Origin: Chlorobium sp.
GTDB lineage: Bacteria; Bacteroidota; Chlorobiia; Chlorobiales; Chlorobiaceae
NCBI GenBank assembly: GCA_005843815.1
Contig: SZYA01000020.1
Span: 1-42,571, forward strand
DNA: 42,571 nucleotides
Direction of reading: 5' to 3'
Shown: piece after piece, positions 25,788 to 34,692 of the stretch
Numbering within the stretch: the first letter of the stretch is position 1
How the letters are laid out: the number at the start of each line of letters is the position of its first letter
Made by a program: the position numbers and the translations under genes
The notes under the pieces: generated by a model
What the model was told of the DNA's origin: nothing
Database searches by the model: none
What the model saw: the letters and a program-made list of their open reading frames with translations, nothing else

Positions 25788-27680
25788 ATGAGCAACAGCA
25801 GTAACAACGGTACAGCGCCTCTCCAGGAGTTTGAATACAAGGCTGAAATGAAGCAGCTTCTGGATCTTATCGTCCACTCCCTTTATACCCATCCCGAAAT
25901 ATATCTCAGGGAGCTGATTTCAAACGCCTCCGATGCACTGAGCAAGGTGCGCTTTAATGCCCTTACCGACCAGGATATTCTCGACAAGGAGTCAGAACTT
26001 GCCATCAGGATCACCATCGATTCCAAAGAGATGAGCTTTGTTATTGAAGACAGTGGGGTAGGCATGACCGAAGAGGAGCTGATTGCAAACCTCGGGACTG
26101 TTGCCAGGTCGGGGACGCTCAGCTTTATGCAGTCCCTCAAAGAGCAGCAGCAACAGCTTGATGGCAACCTCATCGGACAGTTTGGTGTTGGCTTCTACTC
26201 AGTCTTTATGGTTACCGAAGAGGTTACCGTAGAGACCAGAAGCGCCCGGCCCGATTCGCAGGGGTACCGCTGGCGCTCCAGTGGACAGGGCACCTACACC
26301 ATTGAAAAGATCGACAAAGCGATTCGTGGTACCCGTATCTCCTTCAAACTCAAGGAGGAGCACAAGGAGTTTGCCGAAGAGTACCGCGTTGAGCAGATTA
26401 TCAAGAAATATTCAAACTTTGTTGACTTTCCGATCTACCTTGGCGACAAGCAGGTCAACAGCGTCACGGCACTCTGGCAGCGTTCAAAAAGTGAGCTGAA
26501 GGATGAGGAGGTCAATGAGTTCTACAAGTTCATTGCCAACGACTATCATGATCCCCTTGACTATCTTCCAGTGTCAGTAGAGGGGATGGTCACCTTCAAG
26601 GCGCTCCTGTTTCTCCCGAAAGAGGCTCCGCCCGAAATGCTTTACCGTCAGGGAGAACTCGAAAATCATGGCCCGCAGCTCTATGTGAAAAAGGTGCTTA
26701 TCCAGAATGAGTGTCGCGATCTGCTGCCCGAGTACCTTCGTTTTATTGCCGGTGTTGTCGATACCGAAGATCTTTCGTTGAACGTCTCAAGAGAGGTGGT
26801 GCAGTCGAGCCCGGTGATGGCCAAAATCCGTCAAATCCTTACCGGCAAAATTCTTGGCTGGTTTGAAACCCTTGCCAAAGAGCAGCCTGAAAAGTTCAAA
26901 ACCTTTTACAAGGCATTCGGCCCCATCATCAAGATTGGTTTGAACACCGATTTTACCAATCGCGACAAGCTTATTGAGCTGCTGCGCTTTGAGAGCACAA
27001 AGACCGCCGAGGGTGAATATGTGACCCTAAAAGAGTACACCGAACGAATGGGAACTGACCAGAAGGAGATCTACTACCATTCAGGAAGCAGTCGCGGCCA
27101 ACTTCTTGCGCACCCCAACCTTGAGTATTTCCAGGATATGGATATTGAGGTGCTGCTCTTGAGCGATCCGGTTGACGTCTTTGTTATTCCCTCAATCCAT
27201 GAGTTCGATAAAAAGCCGCTGAAATCCATTGAAAAACCGGATATCGATTTTTCAAAGCAGAAGCAGAAAAGAGATGGAGCAGAATCGCTTCCTGAAAATC
27301 TCCTCTCTCCAGTGTTGCAGCTTTTCCGTGAAACACTTGCGGAGGAGATTGAGGATGTTATTGAGTCACACCGGCTGGTCAACTCACCGGTGACGCTGGT
27401 GAGCGGAAAAGATGGCCTCGACAGCCAGATGGAGAAGATGATGAAGATGATGCAGGCCAACATGCCGGCAGCCAAAAGAATTCTGGAGGTCAACACATCA
27501 CATCCAATTATCCGCAACCTTTCCGGCATGATTATTGCCAATGCCGGTAATCCTTTGATCAGAACAGTTATCAGGCAGCTTTATGAAGGCGCTCTCTTTC
27601 TTGAGGGGGGGCTTGATTCGACCACCGCGTTTTTATCGAGAATGAACGAGTTGATTGAGGCGGCAACGCTCAGCAGATAA
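25788..27680 (+). CDS. htpG: Molecular chaperone HtpG (Hsp90)
   Basis: HtpG is the bacterial Hsp90, an ATP-dependent homodimeric chaperone. The 630-residue product has the GHKL ATPase motifs: [18 protein letters not shown] near residue 39, [25 protein letters not shown] near 85 and [17 protein letters not shown] near 130. The middle domain has [38 protein letters not shown], and the C-terminal dimerisation region ends the protein. Length is normal. It stands alone; the following gene has an independent function. Confidence 0.97.
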   Translation: MSNSSNNGTAPLQEFEYKAEMKQLLDLIVHSLYTHPEIYLRELISNASDALSKVRFNALTDQDILDKESELAIRITIDSKEMSFVIEDSGVGMTEEELIANLGTVARSGTLSFMQSLKEQQQQLDGNLIGQFGVGFYSVFMVTEEVTVETRSARPDSQGYRWRSSGQGTYTIEKIDKAIRGTRISFKLKEEHKEFAEEYRVEQIIKKYSNFVDFPIYLGDKQVNSVTALWQRSKSELKDEEVNEFYKFIANDYHDPLDYLPVSVEGMVTFKALLFLPKEAPPEMLYRQGELENHGPQLYVKKVLIQNECRDLLPEYLRFIAGVVDTEDLSLNVSREVVQSSPVMAKIRQILTGKILGWFETLAKEQPEKFKTFYKAFGPIIKIGLNTDFTNRDKLIELLRFESTKTAEGEYVTLKEYTERMGTDQKEIYYHSGSSRGQLLAHPNLEYFQDMDIEVLLLSDPVDVFVIPSIHEFDKKPLKSIEKPDIDFSKQKQKRDGAESLPENLLSPVLQLFRETLAEEIEDVIESHRLVNSPVTLVSGKDGLDSQMEKMMKMMQANMPAAKRILEVNTSHPIIRNLSGMIIANAGNPLIRTVIRQLYEGALFLEGGLDSTTAFLSRMNELIEAATLSR

Positions 27681-27710
27681 GAGGATTCAATAATCTAAAC
27701 CAGTGAATTC

Positions 27711-28589
27711 GTGAACAAGGGAAGGGGCTTCGATGCAAGGGAAATTGCGGTTTTTCAGCGGAATGAGATAACCGACCATCACATTTACAAAAATCTTTCC
27801 GGCAAGGTAAGTGGCATTAAAAATCGCCGCATACTCACCCAGATTGCTGATGATGAGATGCGCCATTATAACGTCTGGAAAAATTATACACGGAAGGATG
27901 TCAGTCCTGACCGTTTCAAGGTTTGGCTTTATATGCTGGTCACGACGCTGTTCGGTTTTACCTTTGGCCTCAAGTTGATGGAAAATGGTGAAAAAAAGGC
28001 TCATGCGCTCTATACCCGTTTTCCAGCCACTCTCAAGGAGGTAAACGGTATTGTTCGTGACGAAGAGGAGCATGAACAGGCTCTGCTGATGCTCCTCGAC
28101 GTAGATCATCTCAGCTCTACCGGCTCCCTTGTTCTTGGTTTGAACGATTCCCTTGTTGGGTTGATGGGTGTGCTGGCGGGTCTGACGTTCGTCTTGCCTG
28201 ACACTACAGTGCTGGCTCTTGTTGCCACCATTACCGGCATTGCAATTGCATTTTCCAGGGGTGCATCAGCCTACCTTTCGACAAAAAATGAGCAGAGAGG
28301 GGGAAACCCCTTTCTTGCCTCATTGTTCACAGTGGTTGGCTCTATTTTTACTGCGCTGGCGCTCATTGCTCCCTCTCTTTTCATTGAAGAGAGCTCTCTC
28401 AGCCTCGGCATCTCCTTTTTAATTTTGCTCTGTCTCACAGGCTTTTTCAACTACTATCTTTCTGTTGTGTGTGCTCTGCCTTTCAAAAGCCGATTTTTTG
28501 AGATGGCCGGGCTGAGTTTTACCGTAGCCGGGCTGAGTTGTCTGGCTGGCTATGCCATCAATTATGCCTTTCAGAATCTCATCATGTAG
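27711..28589 (+). CDS. Ferritin-like / VIT1-CCC1 fusion membrane protein
   Basis: The 292-residue protein has an N-terminal rubrerythrin-like four-helix domain (about residues 1-130) with carboxylate/His metal motifs IADDEMRHY and VRDEEEHEQ. The C-terminal half has about five membrane segments of the VIT1/CCC1 metal-transporter family, including LGLNDSLVGLMGVLAGLTF. Such fusions (MbfA-like) export iron or related metals, with the ferritin-like domain as sensor or supplier. GTG is the likely start; no clear ribosome-binding site precedes it. It ends seven bases before the convergent kinase gene. Metal specificity (Fe or Mn) cannot be read from the sequence. Confidence 0.88.
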   Translation: MNKGRGFDAREIAVFQRNEITDHHIYKNLSGKVSGIKNRRILTQIADDEMRHYNVWKNYTRKDVSPDRFKVWLYMLVTTLFGFTFGLKLMENGEKKAHALYTRFPATLKEVNGIVRDEEEHEQALLMLLDVDHLSSTGSLVLGLNDSLVGLMGVLAGLTFVLPDTTVLALVATITGIAIAFSRGASAYLSTKNEQRGGNPFLASLFTVVGSIFTALALIAPSLFIEESSLSLGISFLILLCLTGFFNYYLSVVCALPFKSRFFEMAGLSFTVAGLSCLAGYAINYAFQNLIM

Positions 28590-28595
28590 TTCCCC

Positions 28596-30143
28596 TCAGG
28601 CCGTGACCGATTGCAGGCGCGAAGCAATGGCTGAACCATCGACCTGCTCTGTACTGTCAATATCAAGAGTAATAGCCTCCTCTTCCACGGTAAGCGCCTC
28701 CTGCATCCCAAGCTGCAACCTGACCACTCTGGTGTCGGCCTCCGAGGCATCATCTCCTCTCTGATACCTTCTCCTTACCCTCTCGATGAGCACTGCATCG
28801 GGAGCAGAAAAACGGAGAATCCTGCATGGAGTGTGGTGCGCCTCCGCAATCTTTATGAACATCTGCCGATTGCTGCCCTTGAGAAACGTAGCGTCCACAA
28901 TGACCGTGATTCCAGCCTCAATGCAGAGCAGAGCCAAATCAAGCAGCCTGCGGTAGGTTTTCTGGCTGCTGTCATTTGCATACAGGGATCTATTTTCTTC
29001 ACTCCGCTCAAGCGCCTTGAGTCCCGCCAGCCGTTTTCGTTCAATATCCGAACGGATATGAATGCAGCGTAATGCCTCTGCAATGGAGCGGGAAAAGAGC
29101 GTTTTTCCACTTCCTGAAACCCCGAAGGTCAGGATGAGCATCGGCTTTTTTGTGCAGGTATAGCTTTGGGCACGAGCAATATAGGAGCCGCGCTCTTCAA
29201 GAATCCTTTCTGCCTCTGGACCTTCACTCTGCGAAAACCGTATAGCAGTAACCTTTGCCCGCACCATGGCGCGGTAAAGAGCATAAAAACGGAGCAGAGG
29301 CAGGGCCTCGAAGTCACCGGTTTCCGCCAGATAATGGTTCAGGAGCCTCCAGGCCAGTCCTGACTCTCCTCCATGCTCCAAATTCATGAAGAGAAATGCC
29401 AGATCGCTTATAACATCAATAGTGCTGAAAGCCTCATTGAACTCAATGCAGTCAAAGATAAAAATCCGCTCTTTCCACAACACCATATTACCGGTGTGCA
29501 GGTCACCGTGGCACTGCCGGATAAACCCATCACTCTTTCTTTTGAGTAAAAGCGAGTAGAGTCGTCGATGCTCCTGCATGGTATATGCCTGAAGCAGGCT
29601 CAGTTGGTTGAGCTCATGCGTATGGCAGATGATTGACTCCAGAGTGGTGAAATTGTGCAGCATCGGCTTGACAATATTGTCGGGATGGCCAAAACCGCTC
29701 TCGGCAGCCACAGCGGGAAGAGAGGAGTGGAATCCGGCAATCAGGGTGGCCAGGCAATCAATATGCTCCTCCCTCAGCAACTGTTGTGCAAGCATCCGGT
29801 CGAGCTCCATTGTCCGGTCAAATTGTACCATTTTAACCGCGTAGTCAATAATTTCACCTGGAGCATCAACAAGCAGACTCTCACCCGCACGGACAACCGG
29901 TACGACAGAGAGGTAAATCTCAGGGCAAAGTCTTCGGTTAAGGCGAATCTCCTCATTACAGTAATGGCGACGCTTTTCAAGAGTTGAAAAATCCAGAAAC
30001 CCGAGATCCAGAGGCTTTTTGACCTTGTAGGCAAAAGAACCAGTGAGAAAAACCCAGGAAATGTGCGTCTCAACAACCTCAACGACTTCGGAAGTTTGGG
30101 GATATGCATCCGGACAGCTCAAGGCTTCAACAATAGAATTCAT
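28596..30143 (-). CDS. Phosphotransferase / P-loop kinase fusion
   Basis: The 515-residue protein fuses two kinase folds. Residues about 1-330 resemble aminoglycoside phosphotransferases, with WVFLTGSFAYKVKKPL and the catalytic loop RQCHGDLHTGNMVL near 220 followed by IFDCIEFNEAFSTIDV. Residues about 345-515 form a P-loop kinase of the gluconokinase/zeta-toxin-like group, with FGVSGSGKTLFSRSIAE near 347 and VIVDATFLKGSNRQMF. Such fusions are widespread but their substrate is not known to me. A strong ribosome-binding site (GGAGG, five bases before the ATG) supports the start. It diverges from the usp gene across a 188-base gap and probably has its own promoter there. Confidence 0.85.
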   Translation of the reverse strand: MNSIVEALSCPDAYPQTSEVVEVVETHISWVFLTGSFAYKVKKPLDLGFLDFSTLEKRRHYCNEEIRLNRRLCPEIYLSVVPVVRAGESLLVDAPGEIIDYAVKMVQFDRTMELDRMLAQQLLREEHIDCLATLIAGFHSSLPAVAAESGFGHPDNIVKPMLHNFTTLESIICHTHELNQLSLLQAYTMQEHRRLYSLLLKRKSDGFIRQCHGDLHTGNMVLWKERIFIFDCIEFNEAFSTIDVISDLAFLFMNLEHGGESGLAWRLLNHYLAETGDFEALPLLRFYALYRAMVRAKVTAIRFSQSEGPEAERILEERGSYIARAQSYTCTKKPMLILTFGVSGSGKTLFSRSIAEALRCIHIRSDIERKRLAGLKALERSEENRSLYANDSSQKTYRRLLDLALLCIEAGITVIVDATFLKGSNRQMFIKIAEAHHTPCRILRFSAPDAVLIERVRRRYQRGDDASEADTRVVRLQLGMQEALTVEEEAITLDIDSTEQVDGSAIASRLQSVTA

Positions 30144-30331
30144 GGATCCTCCGGTTCTCTGTTCGTTGGCGCAACTGCCACAATATACGCATCATGAAAC
30201 CAAAAGAGCGGAGGGAATCGGAGCAGACAAGAATCGCTCAGCGCGAATGGTTTCCTTAAAAAAAAATGTAAATTACTATTTCATTGCAGGTATCTGCTAC
30301 TTTATCTCATACATCTAATCTACGAACAGTC

Positions 30332-30808
30332 ATGATACATCTTATAAAAATTCTTTGCCCGACGGATTACTCATCAACATCGGATAACGCTGTGCGCTAT
30401 GCCGTTGATTTTTCCCGAAAAGTTGGCGCTCATGTCCGGTTCCTCCATATCCCCACTCCTGGAGATACCCCTGAAAAGTACGAATTTAGTTCTGCGGACG
30501 CACTGGGCGCTCCAGCTCGGATTGAAGAGAAGGGTGATTTAGCTCCTCACAATTTTTCGGAGCTCCTTACTGCTGAGCAAAAGAGTGGTTTGCATGCGGA
30601 TTTTCGTGTTATTAACGGAGATGCTGCCACCGTTATAGCGGAACAGGCGCTCACTTGGGGTGCCGATTTGATCATCATGGGCTTTCATGGTCGAACAGGT
30701 CGGGAAAGACTTATGATGGGCAGTGTCTCTGAAGAGGTATTTCGCAGTTCTGACGTTCCGGTATTGCTGGTCAAGAAGCAGGCTGCCGATAAAATTTTTG
30801 TGGAGTGA
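30332..30808 (+). CDS. Universal stress protein, UspA family
   Basis: The 158-residue product is a single Usp domain: IKILCPTDYSSTSDNAVRYAVDFSRK at the N-terminus and the ATP-binding signature MGFHGRTGRERLMMGSVSEEVFRSSDVPVLLV near the C-terminus, which matches G-x2-G-x9-G-(S/T). Usp proteins bind ATP and respond to starvation or redox stress. The ATG at 30332 is used; the frame upstream to 30284 is not conserved. Its stop codon overlaps a possible GTG start of the fumarase gene, suggesting co-transcription with rTCA genes. Confidence 0.9.
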   Translation: MIHLIKILCPTDYSSTSDNAVRYAVDFSRKVGAHVRFLHIPTPGDTPEKYEFSSADALGAPARIEEKGDLAPHNFSELLTAEQKSGLHADFRVINGDAATVIAEQALTWGADLIIMGFHGRTGRERLMMGSVSEEVFRSSDVPVLLVKKQAADKIFVE

Positions 30809-30855
30809 CGGCATCCAACGTCGAAGTCACTTTCAACTTTACTTCACCACATTCT

Positions 30856-32388
30856 ATGGAAAATTTCAGGGATTCAATTCTTGCGCTTATTACGGAGACA
30901 TCTGCCAACCTGCCAAGCGATGTTCGTTGTGCACTTGCTTCCGCAATCGAGAGGGAAGATCCTCTCTCTCAGGCTGGTCTTGCCATGTCAACCATCTCGG
31001 TGAACATCGATATGGCGGTTGACAATGTTTCACCAGTCTGCCAGGATACCGGTATGCCAACCTTTTTTATCCATACTCCTCGTGGTGCCGATCAGCTTTT
31101 CATGAAACAGGCGATTGAAGAGGCTGTTGTGGTGGCCTCCAAAACCGGCAAGCTTCGTCCTAATGCGGTTGATGCCCTCAGTGGCAAAAACTCCGGCAAC
31201 AATCTCGGCAGCCATTTTCCCGTTATCCATTTTGAGCCGTGGGAAAAGGATGAGATCGAGGTGAAGCTGATTCTGAAAGGGGGAGGATGCGAAAACAAGA
31301 ATATTCAGTACTCACTCCCCGATGAAATTCCCGGTCTTGGGAGCGCTTCCCGCGACCTTGACGGCGTTCGCAAATGTCTGCTCCATGCGGTCTATCAGGC
31401 ACAGGGGCAGGGATGCAGCCCTGGTGTCATTGGTGTCGGCATCGGCGGCGACCGTACCAGTGGCTTTGAGCTTGCCAAAAAGCAGCTTTTCCGTTTGATC
31501 GACGACCGTAATCCCGACAGCGAACTTGATGCCCTTGAACAGGAGATTCTGGAAAAATCCAACTCTATGAATATTGGCCCAATGGGATTTGGCGGCAAAA
31601 CCACCCTCTTTGGATGTAAAATCGGCAAGTCACACCGCGTTCCGGCAAGCTTTTTTGTCTCTGTTGCCTACAACTGCTGGGCCTATCGCCGCCTTGGCGT
31701 GCTGCTGGATCCAGCCACCGGCTCGATCCAGCGCTGGTATTACCGGGATGCAGACGAAATCAAGCGAATGGCAAAGGGTGAAGGGATGCCACTGACCGGC
31801 AAAGAGGTGGTACTGCAGGCTCCTGTAACCGAAGAGCAGGTGCGTGCCCTTAAGGTTGGTGATGTGGTGCTTGTCAACGGCACCATGCACACCGGGCGTG
31901 ACGCTTTCCACCACTACATCATGCACCACGATCTGCCAGCAGGGGTCGATACCAATGGCGGAGTGCTTTTCCACTGCGGCCCGGTTATTATGAAAAACGC
32001 GGATGGCAGCTACCGGGTAACGGCGGCGGGGCCAACCACGTCGATTCGTGAAGAGCCTTTTCAGGCAGATGTGATCAAAAAGCTTGGTTTGAGAGCAATT
32101 ATTGGCAAGGGTGGCATGGGCCCCAAAACACTGAAGGGGTTGCAGGAGCATGGCGCGGTCTATCTCAACGCCATCGGTGGCGCAGCCCAGTACTATGCCC
32201 GTTGCATCGAAAAGGTGACTGGTGTTGATTTTCTTGAGGAGATGGGTGTTCCCGAAGCGATGTGGCACCTTGAGGTGAACTCTTTTCCGGCAATTGTCAC
32301 CATGGATGCGCACGGCAACAGTCTGCACAGCCTGGTTGAAGAGGAGTCTTTCCGTCAACTCGGCACCTATGCCGACGACAAGCACTGA
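30856..32388 (+). CDS. fumA: Class I fumarate hydratase
   Basis: Class I fumarases use a 4Fe-4S cluster to interconvert fumarate and malate. The product has the N-terminal iron-sulfur domain with SPVCQDTGMP, GGGCENKN and GCSPGVIGVGIGGDR (three cluster cysteines) and a C-terminal swivelling domain with VLVNGTMHTGRDAFHH and GPTTSIREEPFQ. From the ATG at 30856 it has 510 residues and begins MENFRDSILALITE. A GTG at 30805 overlapping the usp stop would add 17 residues and cannot be excluded. In green sulfur bacteria it serves the reductive TCA cycle, where it dehydrates malate to fumarate. The oxygen-labile cluster fits an anaerobe. Confidence 0.93.
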   Translation: MENFRDSILALITETSANLPSDVRCALASAIEREDPLSQAGLAMSTISVNIDMAVDNVSPVCQDTGMPTFFIHTPRGADQLFMKQAIEEAVVVASKTGKLRPNAVDALSGKNSGNNLGSHFPVIHFEPWEKDEIEVKLILKGGGCENKNIQYSLPDEIPGLGSASRDLDGVRKCLLHAVYQAQGQGCSPGVIGVGIGGDRTSGFELAKKQLFRLIDDRNPDSELDALEQEILEKSNSMNIGPMGFGGKTTLFGCKIGKSHRVPASFFVSVAYNCWAYRRLGVLLDPATGSIQRWYYRDADEIKRMAKGEGMPLTGKEVVLQAPVTEEQVRALKVGDVVLVNGTMHTGRDAFHHYIMHHDLPAGVDTNGGVLFHCGPVIMKNADGSYRVTAAGPTTSIREEPFQADVIKKLGLRAIIGKGGMGPKTLKGLQEHGAVYLNAIGGAAQYYARCIEKVTGVDFLEEMGVPEAMWHLEVNSFPAIVTMDAHGNSLHSLVEEESFRQLGTYADDKH

Positions 32389-32438
32389 GATCGTTCGGGC
32401 GGGTTGCCAAACTCACTATAAATGAAAAGAGGAGACGG

Positions 32439-34373
32439 ATGAAAAAGATCAGATTTATGGATGTCTCGTTTCGGGACGGATTTCAGTCATGTTTTGGTGC
32501 CAGGGTAAAGACAGAGGATTTTCTGCCAGCTCTGGAGGCCGCCGTTCATGCTGGCACCGACAACTTTGAAATAGGAGGGGGGGCCCGTTTTCAGAGCCTC
32601 TATTTCTATTGCGAGGAGGATGCCTTTACAATGATGGATACTGCCCGCAAGATTGTGGGGCCGGATATTAATCTTCAGACACTCTCAAGAGGTGCCAATG
32701 TTGTCGGCCTTGTGTCGCAGTCACGCGACATTATTGACCTGCATGCCCGCCTCTTTAAGAAACATGGCATCACCACCATCAGGAACTTCGATGCCTTGAT
32801 GGATGTTCGCAACCTCTCCTATTCTGGGCAATGTATTCACGATGCCGGGCTCAAGCACCAGGTCGTAATTGCTTTGATGGGTCTTCCTCCGGGATTGCAT
32901 GAGACCTACTGCCACTCACCACAGTTTTATCTCGACAAGCTGAGAGAAATTCTTGATGCCGGAATTCCTTTCGACAGCGTTGCCTTCAAGGATGCTTCGG
33001 GCACCACAACCCCGGCGGTGGTGCATGAGACCATCAAGGGGGCGCGGAAGATGCTGCCGGAGGGGAGCATCATCCAGTTTCATACGCACGATACGGCTGG
33101 AATGGGGGTTGCCTGCAACTTTGCAGCCATCACTGGCGGGGCTGACATTATTGATCTCTCCATGGCACCGGTCAGCGGAGGAACAGCCGAAGTGGATATT
33201 CTCACCATGTGGCAGAGACTCAGAGGCACCGAATACACGCTTGATATCGATCAGGAGAAATACCTTGAGGTGGAGGCACTCTTTATCGACCAGATGTACA
33301 AATACTACATGCCTCCCGAGGCGACTGCGGTCAATCCGGTGATCTCCTTTTCACCCATGCCCGGCGGCGCTCTCACCGCCAACACCCAGATGATGCGCGA
33401 CAACAACACCCTGCACCTCTTTCCCGCTGTGATCAACAACATGCGTGAAGTGGTGGTCAAGGGCGGTTTTGGCGCTTCGGTCACACCAGTGTCACAGTTC
33501 TATTTCCAGCAGGCCTTTGCCAACACCATTCAGGGTCACTGGAAAAAAATCACCGATGGTTATGGCAAAATGGTGCTGGGTTACTTTGGCAAGACTCCGG
33601 CTCGTCCCGACGAAGAGGTGGTGCGGCTTGCATCGGAACAGCTTGGGCTGGCCCCAACGGTTGAAGATGTGCACGATATCAACGACCGTAACCCCGAACT
33701 TGGTGTAGAGTACAACAAATCGCTGCTCCAGCAGGCCAATATTCCGCAGACCGATGAGAACATTTTTATCGCGGCAACCTGCGGAGCCAAAGGGATCGCC
33801 TTCCTGCAGGGTGATTGCACAACTGGTATCCGCTACAAGGCTGACATTGCCGTTGAGATCAAGGCAACACCAAGAGCAGAGGTGGTGGCAGCCTATCACG
33901 AAGCGCACAAACACGACATCCACCAGAAAGAGGTGAACCACCGCCTTGAGGATCTCTTTTCAAAGCTTCCAACAGCGACTACAGCTCCTTCGTCATCAGA
34001 TTCTGCCTCAAAAGTTATTTCGATGGCGGGCAATTTCACCGTTTTTGTTGATGGCTCTCCCTATACTGTTTCATTTGCCGAAGGCTCAGCCATCAATCCT
34101 CAGTCGCTTGTTCCAGCTTCATCAGGGGCCGATAATGCTCCTGCTCCCCAGCTCCATGCAGGCACACCGGTAACTGCCGTGATGCCAGGCAATGTCTTCT
34201 CCATTGCCGTCAAGGTTGGTGATGATGTCAAGGAGGGCGAAGAGCTCGCCGTCATTGAGGCCATGAAGATGGAAAACCCCGTCAAGGCCCCTTGTGCGGG
34301 AAGAATCCTCTCCATCACGGTAGCCAAGGGCGACACCGTGGGGATGGGTGAGATTATGATGACCATCGAGTAA
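32439..34373 (+). CDS. pycB: Biotin-carrying carboxyltransferase subunit (pyruvate carboxylase subunit B type)
   Basis: The 644-residue protein has an HMGL-like TIM barrel (FMDVSFRDGFQSCFGAR at the N-terminus, VAFKDASGTTTP near residue 183, QFHTHDTAGMG near 215), a conserved carboxylase domain, a Ser/Ala/Pro-rich linker, and a C-terminal biotinyl domain with EAMKMENPVKAP (biotin Lys near 610). It carries out transcarboxylation to or from oxaloacetate, as in pyruvate carboxylase PycB or oxaloacetate decarboxylase alpha. The first motif reads RDGFQS instead of the usual RDAHQS, so it belongs to a divergent subgroup. A biotin carboxylase (PycA) is not in the window. It follows fumarase by 50 bases and would feed oxaloacetate to the reductive TCA cycle. 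Confidence 0.87.
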   Translation: MKKIRFMDVSFRDGFQSCFGARVKTEDFLPALEAAVHAGTDNFEIGGGARFQSLYFYCEEDAFTMMDTARKIVGPDINLQTLSRGANVVGLVSQSRDIIDLHARLFKKHGITTIRNFDALMDVRNLSYSGQCIHDAGLKHQVVIALMGLPPGLHETYCHSPQFYLDKLREILDAGIPFDSVAFKDASGTTTPAVVHETIKGARKMLPEGSIIQFHTHDTAGMGVACNFAAITGGADIIDLSMAPVSGGTAEVDILTMWQRLRGTEYTLDIDQEKYLEVEALFIDQMYKYYMPPEATAVNPVISFSPMPGGALTANTQMMRDNNTLHLFPAVINNMREVVVKGGFGASVTPVSQFYFQQAFANTIQGHWKKITDGYGKMVLGYFGKTPARPDEEVVRLASEQLGLAPTVEDVHDINDRNPELGVEYNKSLLQQANIPQTDENIFIAATCGAKGIAFLQGDCTTGIRYKADIAVEIKATPRAEVVAAYHEAHKHDIHQKEVNHRLEDLFSKLPTATTAPSSSDSASKVISMAGNFTVFVDGSPYTVSFAEGSAINPQSLVPASSGADNAPAPQLHAGTPVTAVMPGNVFSIAVKVGDDVKEGEELAVIEAMKMENPVKAPCAGRILSITVAKGDTVGMGEIMMTIE

Positions 34374-34472
34374 CACCACGTTAGCTCACTGTTGCCCCGT
34401 GATGAAGAGCGGGGGCAGCATGGTGGCCGATTGCCTCGTGACTGTTTCAGGTTGTAGAGGGGTTATATCCAG

Positions 34473-34490
34473 CGCTTGAACTCTCAAGCG
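34473..34490. promoter_or_regulatory. Inverted repeat upstream of the OYE gene
   Basis: CGCTTGA (34473-34479) and TCAAGCG (34484-34490) form a perfect 7-base inverted repeat around ACTC. It could be an operator or an RNA hairpin; no T-run follows. Confidence 0.4.
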
Positions 34491-34578
34491 GATAAAACTG
34501 TTCTCATACCGGTGTGTCACGTTCTGAAGCGGCGGAGAGGTGTATAACCATTTTTCCATGCTGAAGCATCCCGGGAGC

Positions 34579-34596
34579 GCTGAGTTCCAGCTCAGC
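34579..34596. promoter_or_regulatory. Second inverted repeat upstream of the OYE gene
   Basis: GCTGAG (34579-34584) and CTCAGC (34591-34596) form a perfect 6-base inverted repeat with a TTCCAG spacer, about 100 bases before the start codon. It is unrelated in sequence to the first repeat. Confidence 0.35.
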
Positions 34597-34692
34597 AGAG
34601 AAAGAGAATCTGGTGCTCTATGTTCCCAAGGCGCTCAAATAACGTAACAGCAGTGACTTTTCATTGAAACAACCCTGTTAAAGGATTTTATC

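Larger units (their letters stand above)
34374..34692. other. Non-coding stretch between pycB and the OYE gene
   Basis: No gene is seen. Just after the pycB stop a GC-rich hairpin (TGCCCC with GGGGCA near 34394-34418) could act in termination, although no T-run follows. Two further perfect inverted repeats lie at 34473-34490 and 34579-34596. The last 20 bases hold the OYE ribosome-binding site AAAGGA. Confidence 0.5.

Noticed and set aside
31630..32385. 251-codon minus-strand frame within the fumarase gene
   Set aside because: Antisense shadow; fumarase motifs on the plus strand are unambiguous.
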